Origin: Hymenobacter plasmatis | GTDB lineage: Bacteria; Bacteroidota; Bacteroidia; Cytophagales; Hymenobacteraceae | NCBI RefSeq assembly: GCF_020711255.1 | Contig: NZ_JAJFAW010000024.1 | Span: forward strand, 34,510 to 98,509 | Direction of reading: 5' to 3' | Length of the DNA: 64,000 nt | Made by a program: the position numbers and the translations under genes | Shown: positions 27,317 to 36,481 of the stretch, piece by piece | How the letters are laid out: every line of letters begins with the position of its first letter | Position numbering within the stretch: position 1 is the stretch's first letter | Notes under the pieces: model-generated | What the model saw: only the letters and a program-made list of their open reading frames with translations | The model's database searches: none | Told to the model about the DNA's origin: nothing

Positions 27317-27383
27317 GGCACCGTTCTTGCCAACGGGACTGAAAGCGGCAGCCATTCGGCCGCTTCGGCAGCCTGGGTGCTCT

Positions 27384-28265
27384 ATGAAAGTAAAGTCCTT
27401 GTTCATTTGCGCAGGCCTGCTGGGCTTTGCCACGTTCACTGGCCTCGCCCACGAGTTCTGGCTGGAAGCGCCGCGCTTCCGCATTCAGCCCGGCCAGGTG
27501 CTCAACTTGCATCCGCTCATCGGCGCCGATTTCAAAGGCGAGCCCTGGACCAACAAGGCGGCGAAGGTGCTGCGCCTGGTGCGCTACGGCCCCGCACCTG
27601 CCGACTCTACCGACCTTACCCCCACTCCTGGCCTGGCCCCAACCGACACTTTTCGCACGGCTTTCGCCTTTGCGCGGCCGGGCACCCACATTGTACTTCT
27701 GCGGTCTACCAATTCCTATATTGAGCTGCCCGCCGAACAGTTTACCGCCTACCTGCGCGAGGAAGGCCTGGACTTTCCGCTCAAGCTGCGCCAGGAGCGC
27801 GACCAGCAAGCCACCGCCGGCCGCGAAACCTACCGGCGCTGCGCCAAAGCGCTGGTGCAAGTGGGCGAAGCCAACGCGACTGCCGCCGTTTCGGACAGCG
27901 CTTGCCTGCACATATATGGCTTGCCGCTGGAGCTGGTGCCGGAGCAAAACCCCTACCGGCTAGCCACCGGCAAATCCCTGACAGTACGCGTGCTACGAGC
28001 CGGCTTACCTGTTTCGGGGGCAGCGGTGCAGGTGTGGCAGCGCCATTCCGGCGGGCTGCCCACCACTCATTTTACCACCCGCGCTAACCAAAACGGCCGC
28101 GTGTTGTTACGACTATCCGGACCCGGCCCATACCTGCTGGCTACCGTCAACATGACCGAGGCTCCGGCCAGACTTCGCGACCGCGCCGATTGGCAATCTA
28201 CTTGGGCTTCGCTCACCTTTGCGGGCCCGCCCGCAGCCCCGTCAAGGTTTACCACGAAACATTAG
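27384..28265 (+). CDS. Secreted DUF4198-type protein
   Basis: This 293-residue exported protein has a signal peptide (about residues 1-22) followed by the HEFWLEAPRF motif typical of DUF4198/NikK-like proteins, whose N-terminal His can bind metal (some bring nickel across the envelope). Two beta-sandwich-like halves follow, with a segment like VRVLRAGLPVSGAAVQV close to the C-terminus, as in carboxypeptidase-regulatory-type domains. It starts at the ATG at 27384, 67 bases after the glycogen synthase. Its function is inferred from family only. Confidence 0.75.
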   Translation: MKVKSLFICAGLLGFATFTGLAHEFWLEAPRFRIQPGQVLNLHPLIGADFKGEPWTNKAAKVLRLVRYGPAPADSTDLTPTPGLAPTDTFRTAFAFARPGTHIVLLRSTNSYIELPAEQFTAYLREEGLDFPLKLRQERDQQATAGRETYRRCAKALVQVGEANATAAVSDSACLHIYGLPLELVPEQNPYRLATGKSLTVRVLRAGLPVSGAAVQVWQRHSGGLPTTHFTTRANQNGRVLLRLSGPGPYLLATVNMTEAPARLRDRADWQSTWASLTFAGPPAAPSRFTTKH

Positions 28266-28335
28266 CCAACTTCACCCAAAATTTTGGGTTTTTTCTTTAC
28301 CTTCGCCGTTCTCTTACCCTCCTTGCCTACGCTGT

Positions 28336-28710
28336 ATGAAGTACACGATTGATAAAAAAGAAAGCTACACCATAATCACGATTGAGGAAAAGAAGCTCGA
28401 CACCACTGTTGCGCCCGACCTCAAATCGGAGTTTGTGAAGCTTAACGCTGAAGGCATTAACAACCTGATTCTCGACCTGACCAACGTAAAATATACGGAT
28501 TCGTCGGGCCTCAGCTCCATTCTTATCGCCAACCGGTTGTGCAATTCTACCGGCGGCCTTCTGGTGCTCACCGGCTTGCAAGACCACGTGCTCAAGCTCA
28601 TCACCATTAGCAAACTGGAGTCGGTACTGCACATTTTGCCCACGGTAGAAGAAGGCATCGACCGGGTTTTTCTGCACGCCATCGAGCGCGACCTCACGGA
28701 TAAAGAGTAG
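28336..28710 (+). CDS. STAS-domain anti-anti-sigma-like protein
   Basis: This 124-residue SpoIIAA-type STAS protein has a beta1 start (KYTIDKKESYTIITIEE), then helix alpha1, and the signature NLILDLTNVKYTDSSGLSS. The second Ser of DSSGLS is the site phosphorylated in the family. A C-terminal acidic helix extends slightly beyond the normal 110 residues. It may partner with the RsbU-like phosphatase at 174-1478. It stands between DUF4198 and a repeat element. Confidence 0.92.
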   Translation: MKYTIDKKESYTIITIEEKKLDTTVAPDLKSEFVKLNAEGINNLILDLTNVKYTDSSGLSSILIANRLCNSTGGLLVLTGLQDHVLKLITISKLESVLHILPTVEEGIDRVFLHAIERDLTDKE

Positions 28711-28715
28711 GCTGA

Positions 28716-28830
28716 AGTTGTCAGTGGTTGGTTGTCAGTTGTCAGTTTGTTGAAGCTGGCAACCGGCAACCAACTTTTTATTACCCCCCTGCCAGCACCC
28801 TGACCACCGCCACTTATCAACTGACAACTA
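28716..28830. repeat. Inverted repeat, family E (TTGTCAGTTGTCAG type)
   Basis: AGTTGTCAGT units on the left (from 28716) face AACTGACAACT on the right (28819-28829), with nested GGTTG/CAACC pairing inside. It ends 8 bases before the RNase Z start codon. Confidence 0.8.
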
Positions 28831-28837
28831 TTTCGCC

Positions 28838-29749
28838 TTGACTTTTGAGCTGAAGATTTTGGGCTCCGCCTCCGCTACGCCGGTCCTGGCCCGCCACCCC
28901 ACGGCGCAGGTGCTCACGGTGGGCGCGAATAGCTACCTGATTGATTGCGGCGAGGGCACCCAGTGGCAAATGCTGGAGCACCGCGTGCGGCCCCATCAGC
29001 TGCGGGCCATTTTCATCTCGCACCTCCACGGCGACCATTACTTTGGGCTGTTTGGCTTGCTGGGCACCATGCACCTGCAGGGCCGTACCCAGCCGCTGCA
29101 AATCATCGGCCCGCCCGGCCTCGACGAGGTGCTCACCACGCAGGCCCGGGTTTCCAACATGCAGATGGGCTTCACGATGGAGTTTATCCCCGTGGATACC
29201 GAAGCGCATGCCGTGGTGTACGAAGACGCGCTTATCACCGTGGCGTCGCTGCCCATGCGGCACCGCATTCCGTGCGCCGGCTACTTGTTTTCCGAACGGC
29301 CGCGACGTGCCAACCTACTGAAGGACAAGCTGCCTGCCGGGCTCCGCCCCGAGCAGCTCGCGCGCCTGGCGCAGGGCGAAGACCTGGCCGCCGATGAGCA
29401 CCAGCCCGGCCTGCGCCACGCCGACGTGGCCGGCCGCCCGCCGACCCCGCGCCGCTACGCTTTCTTCTCCGACACGCTGTACACGCCCGCCCTCGCCGAC
29501 CTCATCCGCGGGGCCGACCTGCTCTACCACGAAGCCACCTTTCTGGAAGACCTGAAGGAACGCGCCGCCCAAACTCACCACAGCACTGCCCGCCAAGCCG
29601 CCCAGCTCGCTCACGATGCCGGGGTGAAGCACTTGCTGCTGGGCCATTTCTCGAGTCGCTACAAAGCCCTGGAGCCGCTGCTGCACGAGGCGCAGCCGGT
29701 GTTCCCCACCGCCCAGCTGGCCACCGAAGGCTTGGTGGTGAGCTTGTAA
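28838..29749 (+). CDS. rnz: Ribonuclease Z
   Basis: RNase Z removes 3' trailers from tRNA precursors. This 303-residue beta-lactamase-fold enzyme shows the zinc ligands: SHLHGDHYFGL near residue 61, HRIPCAGY near 147, DTLY after FFSDT, and HSTARQAA and GHFSSRY near the end. The start is TTG at 28838; no in-frame ATG gives the LKILGSASATP beta-strand. It lies immediately after an inverted repeat. Confidence 0.94.
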   Translation: MTFELKILGSASATPVLARHPTAQVLTVGANSYLIDCGEGTQWQMLEHRVRPHQLRAIFISHLHGDHYFGLFGLLGTMHLQGRTQPLQIIGPPGLDEVLTTQARVSNMQMGFTMEFIPVDTEAHAVVYEDALITVASLPMRHRIPCAGYLFSERPRRANLLKDKLPAGLRPEQLARLAQGEDLAADEHQPGLRHADVAGRPPTPRRYAFFSDTLYTPALADLIRGADLLYHEATFLEDLKERAAQTHHSTARQAAQLAHDAGVKHLLLGHFSSRYKALEPLLHEAQPVFPTAQLATEGLVVSL

Positions 29750-29817
29750 CCATTTTAATTCGTCACTATTTGTGTTGTCATCCTGAGTGCAGCTCAAGAT
29801 GACCAAAGCTTGTCGCC

Positions 29818-30564
29818 ATGAGTCCTTTCGTCCACAAAAAGCAGCAGTTGTACCTCGTCCTCAGCGGCATTTTTCTGGTGAATGCACTGCTGGCCGAAAT
29901 CATCGGCGTCAAGATTTTTTCGGCTGATAAGCTCATGGGCTTGCCCGGCAATCTCACGGCGGGGGTGCTCATCTGGCCCGCCGTGTTTGTCACCACCGAC
30001 ATCATCAACGAGTACTTTGGCAAAGCCGGCGTGCTGCGCATCAGCTACCTCACGGTGGTGCTTATTCTGTTTGCGTTTGGCGTTATTTTCCTAACTACCA
30101 AGCTGCCGCCGGCCGATTTTTGGCTCGATGTGAACAAGACCGATAACCTCGGCCGGCCGTTCAACATCGACTTTGCCTACCAGAGCATTTTCCGGCAGGG
30201 CCTGGGCATCATCACCGGTTCGATTGTGGCCTTTGCGGTGGGCCAGGTGCTCGACGCCACCATTTTCACGGCCATCCGCAAGGCTACCGGGGGCCGCTTT
30301 GTGTGGCTGCGCGCCACAGGCTCCACGCTGATTTCGCAGTTGGTCGACTCCTTTGTGGTGCTGTACGTGGCCTTTTACCTGTTCGGCAACTGGTCGCTGA
30401 GCCAGGTTCTCAGCGTGGCCAACACCAACTATTGGTACAAGTTCGCGGCTGCAATTCTGCTCACGCCCGTCCTCTACCTTGCCCACTTTCTCATTGACCG
30501 CTACCTGGGCCCCGAAGAAACGGCCGAGCTGCAAGAAGAGGCCGTGGAGAATGTGAGCGTTTGA
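29818..30564 (+). CDS. yhhQ: Queuosine precursor transporter
   Basis: This 248-residue membrane protein of the YhhQ/VUT family takes up 7-cyano-7-deazaguanine or related precursors for queuosine in tRNA. Six hydrophobic segments are visible, and the family sequences AEIIGVKIF, DIINEYFGK and the C-terminal GSTLISQLVDS are present. The length is normal. It follows RNase Z by 68 bases, a second tRNA-related gene in the same direction. Confidence 0.9.
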   Translation: MSPFVHKKQQLYLVLSGIFLVNALLAEIIGVKIFSADKLMGLPGNLTAGVLIWPAVFVTTDIINEYFGKAGVLRISYLTVVLILFAFGVIFLTTKLPPADFWLDVNKTDNLGRPFNIDFAYQSIFRQGLGIITGSIVAFAVGQVLDATIFTAIRKATGGRFVWLRATGSTLISQLVDSFVVLYVAFYLFGNWSLSQVLSVANTNYWYKFAAAILLTPVLYLAHFLIDRYLGPEETAELQEEAVENVSV

Positions 30565-30594
30565 TGCTCTGCCCTTATCTATTCTATTTATATT

Positions 30595-31215
30595 TTGATA
30601 GTTATTCGTCCGTTAATCTTCGTGCTTGTAGCGGCGGCAATGCTGCTGCCCGGCTTGGCTCAAGCCCAGTTTAAATTCGCGCCCGGCACCTACGAGCTGG
30701 CCAACGGCGCCAAAGGCACGGCTTCCCTAAAGCTGGTGCTAGCGGCTGGGGGCAGCCCAACCATGGTAGTAGGCGTAAAAAACGGCCGGGAGCACAAGTT
30801 TCGCAGCAACGAAATCACCGCCTTCACCATCGATGGCCATCGGTTTGTGCAAGCGGCCAACTTCCGTTTTCGCAGCGGCGACGATGCCGGCTTTCAGGAC
30901 CCAGCTATTCTGGAAATAGTGGAAACCGGAAAAGTTGAGCTGTTTTATTATTACTACCAGGTCACGATGGGGCCCAACTTTCTGGCCCATGTGAAGCTGC
31001 ATGTGCTGCGCAAGCCCGGCACCAACACGTTCTTTGCCTACAACCCCGGCCGCTCCCCGGGCTTCGACTCTAAACTAGCTCCCGGTACTTTTGTGGCGGC
31101 GCTCTTCCCCGCCGACCCGGTGCTGCAGCGGAAATTTGCTACCAACGGCATCAGCCTGGCTCAACTCCCCGCCGCCGTGCACGCCTACAACCAAGGCGTG
31201 CGTTTCACTCCCTAA
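30595..31215 (+). CDS. Secreted protein of unknown function
   Basis: This 206-residue exported protein has a signal peptide ending near AQAQ (about residue 24). The rest is beta-rich, with an acidic/aromatic region and no Cys. I do not recognise a family. The start is TTG at 30595, since the next ATG would leave only a weak signal peptide. It ends 8 bases before trpS and so is probably co-transcribed with it, but no functional link is evident. Confidence 0.6.
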   Translation: MIVIRPLIFVLVAAAMLLPGLAQAQFKFAPGTYELANGAKGTASLKLVLAAGGSPTMVVGVKNGREHKFRSNEITAFTIDGHRFVQAANFRFRSGDDAGFQDPAILEIVETGKVELFYYYYQVTMGPNFLAHVKLHVLRKPGTNTFFAYNPGRSPGFDSKLAPGTFVAALFPADPVLQRKFATNGISLAQLPAAVHAYNQGVRFTP

Positions 31216-31223
31216 TTCCCTCC

Positions 31224-32198
31224 ATGTCCCGCATTCTTACCGGCATCCAAAGCACCGGCCGCCCGCACTTGGGCAATCTGCTCGGCGCCATTCTGCCCGC
31301 CATCGAACTGTCGAAAAACCCGGCCAACGACTCGCTCTACTTCATCGCCGACCTGCACTCGCTCACGACCGTGCGCGACCCGGAGCTGCTGCGCCAGAAC
31401 ACCTACGCGGTGGCCGCCGCCTGGCTGGCCTGCGGGTTCGACACCGAGAAGAACCTGTTCTACCGGCAGTCCGACGTGCCGCAGGTAACCGAGCTGACCT
31501 GGTACCTGAGCTGCTTCACGCCGTACCCGATGCTGGCCAACGCCCACTCGTTCAAGGACAAATCGGATAAATTATCCGACGTGAACGCCGGCCTCTTCAC
31601 CTACCCGGTGCTGATGGCGGCCGACATTCTGCTCTACGACGCCGAGATTGTGCCCGTGGGCAAAGACCAAATTCAGCACCTGGAAATAGCGCGCGACATT
31701 GCCGCCACCTTCAACGCCCGCTACGGCGAAACGCTGGTGCTGCCCCAGGCCCGCGTCGATGCCGAGCTGATGACCATCCCCGGCACCGACGGGGCCAAGA
31801 TGAGCAAAAGCTACGGCAACATCATCGATGTTTTCGCTCCCGACAAAGAGCTGCTAAAAGCGGTGAAGACGATTATTTCCGACAGCACACCGCTGGAAGC
31901 CCCAAAAAACCCGGACACCGATACCACTTTCAAGCTCTATTCGCTGCTGGCCACCCCCGAAGAAACGGCCACCCTGCGCGCCAACTACGAAGCGGGCGGC
32001 TACGGCTACGGCCACGCCAAGAAAGAGCTGTACGAGTTGATTCTCCGCCGCTTTGCTACGGAACGCGAGCAATTCAATTTCTACATGAACAACCTGCCCG
32101 AGCTCGATGCCAAGCTGGCCGTGGGTGCGCGCCGCGCCCAGGAATACGGCGCCGACGTGCTGGCCAAAGTGCGGCAGAAAGTAGGCTACGGGCGGTAG
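31224..32198 (+). CDS. trpS: Tryptophan-tRNA ligase
   Basis: TrpRS charges tRNA(Trp). This 324-residue class I synthetase has the HIGH-equivalent GRPHLGNLLGA at the N-terminus, the KMSKS loop as AKMSKSYGN near residue 193, and DGAKMSKS preceded by the VGKDQIQHLEIARD tryptophan-binding segment. The length matches the family (about 325-335). It is preceded by the secreted protein gene and followed by a repeat with an embedded terminator. Confidence 0.97.
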   Translation: MSRILTGIQSTGRPHLGNLLGAILPAIELSKNPANDSLYFIADLHSLTTVRDPELLRQNTYAVAAAWLACGFDTEKNLFYRQSDVPQVTELTWYLSCFTPYPMLANAHSFKDKSDKLSDVNAGLFTYPVLMAADILLYDAEIVPVGKDQIQHLEIARDIAATFNARYGETLVLPQARVDAELMTIPGTDGAKMSKSYGNIIDVFAPDKELLKAVKTIISDSTPLEAPKNPDTDTTFKLYSLLATPEETATLRANYEAGGYGYGHAKKELYELILRRFATEREQFNFYMNNLPELDAKLAVGARRAQEYGADVLAKVRQKVGYGR

Positions 32199-32210
32199 GC
32201 CTGACTGGAC

Positions 32211-32383
32211 CTGTCATTGCGAGCGGAGCGAAGCAATCCGTCCTGGTCTCAGCGACTAGCCCAATAATGTGAAAAGCCCCAGCTCTGGATTGAGTCGGGG
32301 CTTTTTGCTTTAAACGAGCTTGTCACTTCTGAGGGCAGGTCGCGGAGAGAGGAAAGATTGCCGCGCTGCGCTCGCAATGACAG
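32211..32383. repeat. Inverted repeat, family C, enclosing a terminator
   Basis: CTGTCATTGCGAGCGGAGCGAAGCAATCC-like left arm (32211-32239) faces a right arm at about 32351-32383; the arms are imperfect. Between them is the terminator described next. The arms resemble family A in their GAGCG/GAAGCA content but the core differs (ATTGC instead of ATGC). Confidence 0.75.
32272..32310 (+). terminator. Rho-independent terminator after trpS
   Basis: AAAAGCCCC pairs with GGGGCTTTT across about 16 bases and is followed by T-rich sequence. It lies inside the larger inverted repeat. Confidence 0.8.
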
Positions 32384-32414
32384 ACGAGACTAACTCATAT
32401 GCAATGCCCAAAAG

Positions 32415-33326
32415 CTAGTACTCCTGCTGATTCGAGAAGCTGAAGCCGACTTTGCTGCCGCGGCTCACCTGCTGGTTTTCCAGCTTTTGCTTGACGTTGA
32501 TTTTCTGAATCTCGGCCAGCGGCGGCGCAATCAAGTCATTATTAACGGCGGCAATCATGGCACTTTCCACGAAGAGGCGCATCATATCGGGGGTGATTGG
32601 GTTGTCCGACATGTCGTTGTCGGGCAGCTCCAGCTGCTGCACCCCTTCCAGGAAATAGTGGTTGTTGATGTTGACTAGCAGGCGGCCCACGAGGTAGCCG
32701 GGGTCGTTCATGCGTTGGTACTTGATGCTGTCGGCCATGAAGTTGTAGGCCATGATATGGCCGAAGAAGCGCCGCCGGAAGTCTTGGTTCACGTAGGCAC
32801 TGGACATCGGCCCGTAGTCGTCGGGAAACGTGACGATGTTGGAGTGCATGATAAATATCAGCAAGTCGCCCGAAAACCGGATGTGAAACTCCATCTCGTT
32901 GATGGGCCGGTACTCAATCATCACGCTCGAATCCAGCGGCGTGAGCCGGCGGGTTAGCTCCACTACCAGCTCCTGCGAAGCCAGCCGCAAGCAGTCAAAT
33001 GCCGCCTGCGTATTGCGAAAAATGGCCTGCTTCGCGGTGGATTTCTGCTTGAGGCCTTCGAAAATTTGGTCGAGGCGGTCGGCGGGCGTTTCAGCGGGCG
33101 AGCCGGCTTCGGCAGTGGGGAGGTTGTCGGTAGCGGTTGCCCCGGTGTGGCTGGCATTCAGTGCCGGAGTAGCGTCAGACTTGGCTTTCTTCGCCGAGCC
33201 GGATTTTGCGGTCTTTTTCTTGAGCGAAGCTGCCGGGGCCGTGGGCTCGACGGCAGTGGGAGCCACCTTTTCGGTGGTGGTAAACAGCTCGGGCTCGGCG
33301 TGCTTTTTGGTGGTTGACTTGGCCAT
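32415..33326 (-). CDS. Conserved hypothetical protein with a disordered Lys/Ala/Thr-rich N-terminus
   Basis: This 303-residue cytoplasmic protein begins with about 90 residues of low-complexity Lys/Ala/Thr/Ser sequence (like histone-tail-type linkers). A folded domain of about 200 residues follows, containing a DRLDQIFEGLKQKS helix and a mid-region of beta-strands (FHIRFSGDLLIFIMHSNIVTFPDDYGP). I know similar proteins in Cytophagales but not a function. I took the ATG at 33326. It is convergent with trpS and lies downstream of the CoA-transferase gene, 89 bases away in the same direction. Confidence 0.6.
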   Translation of the reverse strand: MAKSTTKKHAEPELFTTTEKVAPTAVEPTAPAASLKKKTAKSGSAKKAKSDATPALNASHTGATATDNLPTAEAGSPAETPADRLDQIFEGLKQKSTAKQAIFRNTQAAFDCLRLASQELVVELTRRLTPLDSSVMIEYRPINEMEFHIRFSGDLLIFIMHSNIVTFPDDYGPMSSAYVNQDFRRRFFGHIMAYNFMADSIKYQRMNDPGYLVGRLLVNINNHYFLEGVQQLELPDNDMSDNPITPDMMRLFVESAMIAAVNNDLIAPPLAEIQKINVKQKLENQQVSRGSKVGFSFSNQQEY

Positions 33327-33415
33327 GCGAATAGGAAATAACGCCCTGGGAAACAGCGGCGAAAAGGAACACAACGAAGGTAAGCGCAACCGCTGGGGAA
33401 ATTTCGACTGGGCGG

Positions 33416-34633
33416 CTACCCTGCAGGTGGTACGGAAATAAGCGGGGCATTAGTTTCGGGCGCAGTTCCTGTAGCTGAGGCAAAACCGGTGGTTCCGCCT
33501 TGCCCAAGTGTGGGTGGCGCGCTCAACCTGTCAGCTACTACCCACCCATCGCAGCGGAATGCCACCGTGCGCAGGCCGGCGCGCATTGCCCCCGCCGCGG
33601 GCAGCAGCAGCATGGCCTGGGCCAACGGCTGCTCCAGGGCCTCGCCTACTGTGTGCACGGCCCCGGCTGGCACGGCCAGGCGCGCTAGCTCCGCCAGCAG
33701 TTCGTCGCCATTGAGGGCGGCTATGCCCTGGCTGAGCATGGCTTCGAGCTCGGCGCGGTGGGTTACGCGGGCGGGGTTGGTTTGGAAGCGGGCATCGGTA
33801 GCCCAGTTGGGCTGGCCCAATGCGGCGCACAGCTTCCGAAACTGGCCATCGGAGCCCACGGCCAGCACCAAATGGCGGCCATTGGCAGAGCGGTACACCG
33901 TGCCGTAGGGCACAATGCTGGGGTGGCTCGAGCCCATCGGCAGCGGGTCGTGCCCGGTCACGAGGTACGTAGCTGCCATATTAGCCAAGGCCGACAAAGC
34001 ACTGTCGAGCAAGCTCACATGCACCGAGGCCCCTCGCCCCGTCCTTTCCCGTTGATACAGCGCGGTGAGCAGCCCTTCCTTGAGCTGGTGAGCGGCCAGC
34101 AAATCCACCATGGCCACGGGCATCTTCTGGGGTGGCCGCCCGGGGCCATCGGCGTTGAGGTAGTAGAAACCGGCCTCGGCCTGAAGCACGGCATCGTAGC
34201 CGGCGCGCGCATTATCGGGGCCGTAGCCGGTGAGGTGCCCGTAAATAAGCCGCGGGTTCTGGGCGGCCAGCGTGGCGTAATCGGCCCTAAGCTTCTCGGC
34301 ATCGCCGGGCTTGTAGCTGGCCAGCACGATGTCGGCCTGGGCTGCGAGTCGCTGCAGCTCAGCCTGGCCAGCTGCGGTGGTCAGGTCAAGTACCAACGAC
34401 TGCTTGCCCCAGTTGGAAGCCGCGAAATAGGCCGAAACCGACGCCTCAAAAGCGGCGCTGGGAGTGGCTGTTTCGGCCGCCGTTTTCCAGGTGCGCGTGA
34501 CGTCGCCGGTGGGGCTTTCCACCTTCAATACTTCGGCCCCCAGCTCCGCAAAAAACTGCCCCACCTGCGGGCCCGCCAGTACGGAAGCCAGCTCAAGAAC
34601 GCGGAGGCCGGCGAAAGGAAGTTGATTATTCAT
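33416..34633 (-). CDS. CaiB/BaiF family CoA-transferase
   Basis: This 405-residue type III CoA-transferase moves CoA between carboxylic acids. The N-terminal GLRVLELASVLAGPQVGQFFAELGAEVLKVE and the catalytic-region segments SYKPGDAEKL and YGHLTGYGPD are clear. Further motifs are ADIVLASYKPG and QAEAGFYYLNADGPG. It is slightly shorter than CaiB-type enzymes. It stands alone apart from the minimal ABC genes 45 bases upstream in the same direction, and its substrate is unknown. Confidence 0.9.
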   Translation of the reverse strand: MNNQLPFAGLRVLELASVLAGPQVGQFFAELGAEVLKVESPTGDVTRTWKTAAETATPSAAFEASVSAYFAASNWGKQSLVLDLTTAAGQAELQRLAAQADIVLASYKPGDAEKLRADYATLAAQNPRLIYGHLTGYGPDNARAGYDAVLQAEAGFYYLNADGPGRPPQKMPVAMVDLLAAHQLKEGLLTALYQRERTGRGASVHVSLLDSALSALANMAATYLVTGHDPLPMGSSHPSIVPYGTVYRSANGRHLVLAVGSDGQFRKLCAALGQPNWATDARFQTNPARVTHRAELEAMLSQGIAALNGDELLAELARLAVPAGAVHTVGEALEQPLAQAMLLLPAAGAMRAGLRTVAFRCDGWVVADRLSAPPTLGQGGTTGFASATGTAPETNAPLISVPPAG

Positions 34634-34678
34634 GGGTTCACAAAATAAGCGGCCGTAAAACCTCCCCAGCAGGTGGCG

Positions 34679-35368
34679 CTAATGGGCCAGATAGCCGTTG
34701 TCCCGCAGTTCCTCCCTCACGTCGCCTTCCAGCTTGAGCAAGCGGCCCTGGTGCAGCAAATAAACCACATCGCAGAGCGGCAGCACTTCGGCGTAGCGGT
34801 GGTCGGTTATGAGCAGGCCCTTGCGCTGCTTGAGGCGCTGCATCTCGTCGGCCAGGGTTTCTACGTGCACGGGCATCACGCCGGAAAATGGCTCGTCGAA
34901 TAGTGAGAAAGCCGTGTCGGCGTGGAGCAGCAGCAAGGTTTGCAGCAGGCGCGCCGAACCGCCCGACAATTCGCCGGCGCGGCAATCGAACTGGGCCCGT
35001 AGCGCGGGGAAGCTGGCCGTGGCTTTCTCCAGGTCGACCCCCAGCAGGCGGGCGGCTTGGCGCAGCGGTAAGGAGGGCGGCAGCAGTGGCTCCTGCGGCA
35101 GGTAGTTTACCAGTCCCGGCCGGTGGAAAGCCGGCACCACGCGGTGGCCGTTCACGCGTACCGACGCATCGGCCACGGCCCGGGCTCCAAAAATAGTTTG
35201 GAGCAACACCGATTTGCCGCTGCCATTGCGGCCCAGCAAGCCCACAATCTGGCCGGTTTGCACGCGCAAGTAAATATTGGCCAGCACCTGCCGCGCCCCA
35301 AACGCCACCCGAATGCCGTCGGCTTCCAGCACCTGCGGGCCCGCCGGGTTCCAGGTCGCGGCCCTCAC
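34679..35368 (-). CDS. ABC ATPase of a minimal transporter-like pair
   Basis: This 229-residue ABC ATPase has Walker A GLLGRNGSGKSV near residue 38, the signature LSGGSARLLQ near 135, Walker B FSLFDEPFSG and the H-loop LITDHRY. It has no membrane part of its own. It starts with a GTG at 35368 that overlaps the stop of the upstream membrane gene (GTGA). The longer open frame reaching 35719 is the antisense or shifted reading of that gene. Its only evident membrane partner is the 110-residue protein next door. A regulator or export function is inferred. Confidence 0.8.
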   Translation of the reverse strand: MRAATWNPAGPQVLEADGIRVAFGARQVLANIYLRVQTGQIVGLLGRNGSGKSVLLQTIFGARAVADASVRVNGHRVVPAFHRPGLVNYLPQEPLLPPSLPLRQAARLLGVDLEKATASFPALRAQFDCRAGELSGGSARLLQTLLLLHADTAFSLFDEPFSGVMPVHVETLADEMQRLKQRKGLLITDHRYAEVLPLCDVVYLLHQGRLLKLEGDVREELRDNGYLAH

Positions 35369-35697
35369 GCCAAGCTGGCCCGCATGGCCAGTGCGCCCCC
35401 CAGAAAAACGAGCCCATCCAGCGCCACCACGCTGCTCCACAGGCGCCGGCGCGACATGCCCAGGTTGAAATAGAACCAATACTGGTTGGGCCGCAGCTGC
35501 TCGGAGAGGTACCATACCACCGGCGCCGTGGCCAGTTTGGTGAGCAGCAGGCCGGGCAGCAAGCCCACGCTCCAGCCCTCCTGCAATGCCGGCAGCAGCA
35601 CGGCCAATAGTATCAGGGCCGACAGGCCCAGCATGAAAGGCGCCACCGTCCGATAAAACAGCAGTAAGGCTCGAGCGTGGGTAGCCAGTAGGGTCAT
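35365..35697 (-). CDS. Small three-helix membrane protein paired with ABC ATPase
   Basis: This 110-residue protein has three hydrophobic segments (about 18-42, 48-68 and 85-105). The middle loop holds RPNQYWFYFNLGMSRRRLW. I recall similar short Bacteroidota membrane proteins with a YFYxNLGxS+xxLW motif next to ABC ATPases, but know of no function. The start ATG at 35697 is preferred over an ATG 27 bases upstream. Its stop overlaps the ATPase start, so translation is coupled. Confidence 0.65.
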   Translation of the reverse strand: MTLLATHARALLLFYRTVAPFMLGLSALILLAVLLPALQEGWSVGLLPGLLLTKLATAPVVWYLSEQLRPNQYWFYFNLGMSRRRLWSSVVALDGLVFLGGALAMRASLA

Positions 35698-35740
35698 AAC
35701 ATGGGCCTTCGTGAGGCACACCAACGCGGGCCGCAGCAGA

Positions 35741-36481
35741 TTATTCTATTCGCCCGGCCCGCGCAAAAACCGGAAATACCACCTTCCGCTCGCCGGGTCC
35801 CCACCGCTGCGTTACTTCCTCCGCAATCAGCGCCACGGCGTCTTCGCCCCGCTCCTGCTGGTACTTGGCCACGCTGGACCACGTGCCCAAGTAGTGCAAA
35901 AACCACTCGGCCGACCACTGCCGCTGCACCGCAAAATGCGCCCGCCGCACCCGGGCAAAGGGAAAGGGAATGCGCGCGTATTCATCGTCGATGTGCCAGC
36001 GGTTGGCGTCCCAATACGGGCCCATGGTGTCGCGGTAAAAATGCCCTATGAGTGCGTCGATTTCCGGGGAGATTTGCACCAGGCCGTAGCCCCACTCGGC
36101 CAGCACCGCGCCGGGCCGGGCCACGCGACGCACCTCTTGGTGGTAGGCCTCGGCCTCGAACCAATGCACGGCCTGCGCCACCGTGATGAGGTCGAACCGC
36201 TGGGCGGGAAAGGGCGTGTGCTCGGCGCGGGCGGTTTGGTAATGGAGGTTGGGCCGCGGTGGCGCCTGGGCTAATTGCTTTTCGCTCAGGTCCGTGGCAT
36301 CGACCCGCACGAAGGAGTCGGCCAGCACGGCGGCTACCTGGCCGTTGCCGGTGGCACAGTCCCAGGCCCGCTCGCGGGCCGCTACCTGGGGCAGGAGCCA
36401 CTCGTAGAGCGCGGCCGGGTAGTCGATGCGGTAGCGCGCGTAGTCGGCGGCTTGGGCTGAAAAACGGTCGAGGGCGGGCAT
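35741..36481 (-). CDS. Class I SAM-dependent methyltransferase
   Basis: This 246-residue methyltransferase resembles the UbiE/trans-aconitate group. Motif I is DCATGNGQVAAVLA near residue 40, motif II DATDLSE, and motif III FDLITVAQAVHWFE near 95. The C-terminal part has aromatic/charged residues for substrate binding. Its substrate is unknown. It precedes the minimal ABC pair by 43 bases in the same direction. Confidence 0.88.
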   Translation of the reverse strand: MPALDRFSAQAADYARYRIDYPAALYEWLLPQVAARERAWDCATGNGQVAAVLADSFVRVDATDLSEKQLAQAPPRPNLHYQTARAEHTPFPAQRFDLITVAQAVHWFEAEAYHQEVRRVARPGAVLAEWGYGLVQISPEIDALIGHFYRDTMGPYWDANRWHIDDEYARIPFPFARVRRAHFAVQRQWSAEWFLHYLGTWSSVAKYQQERGEDAVALIAEEVTQRWGPGERKVVFPVFARAGRIE

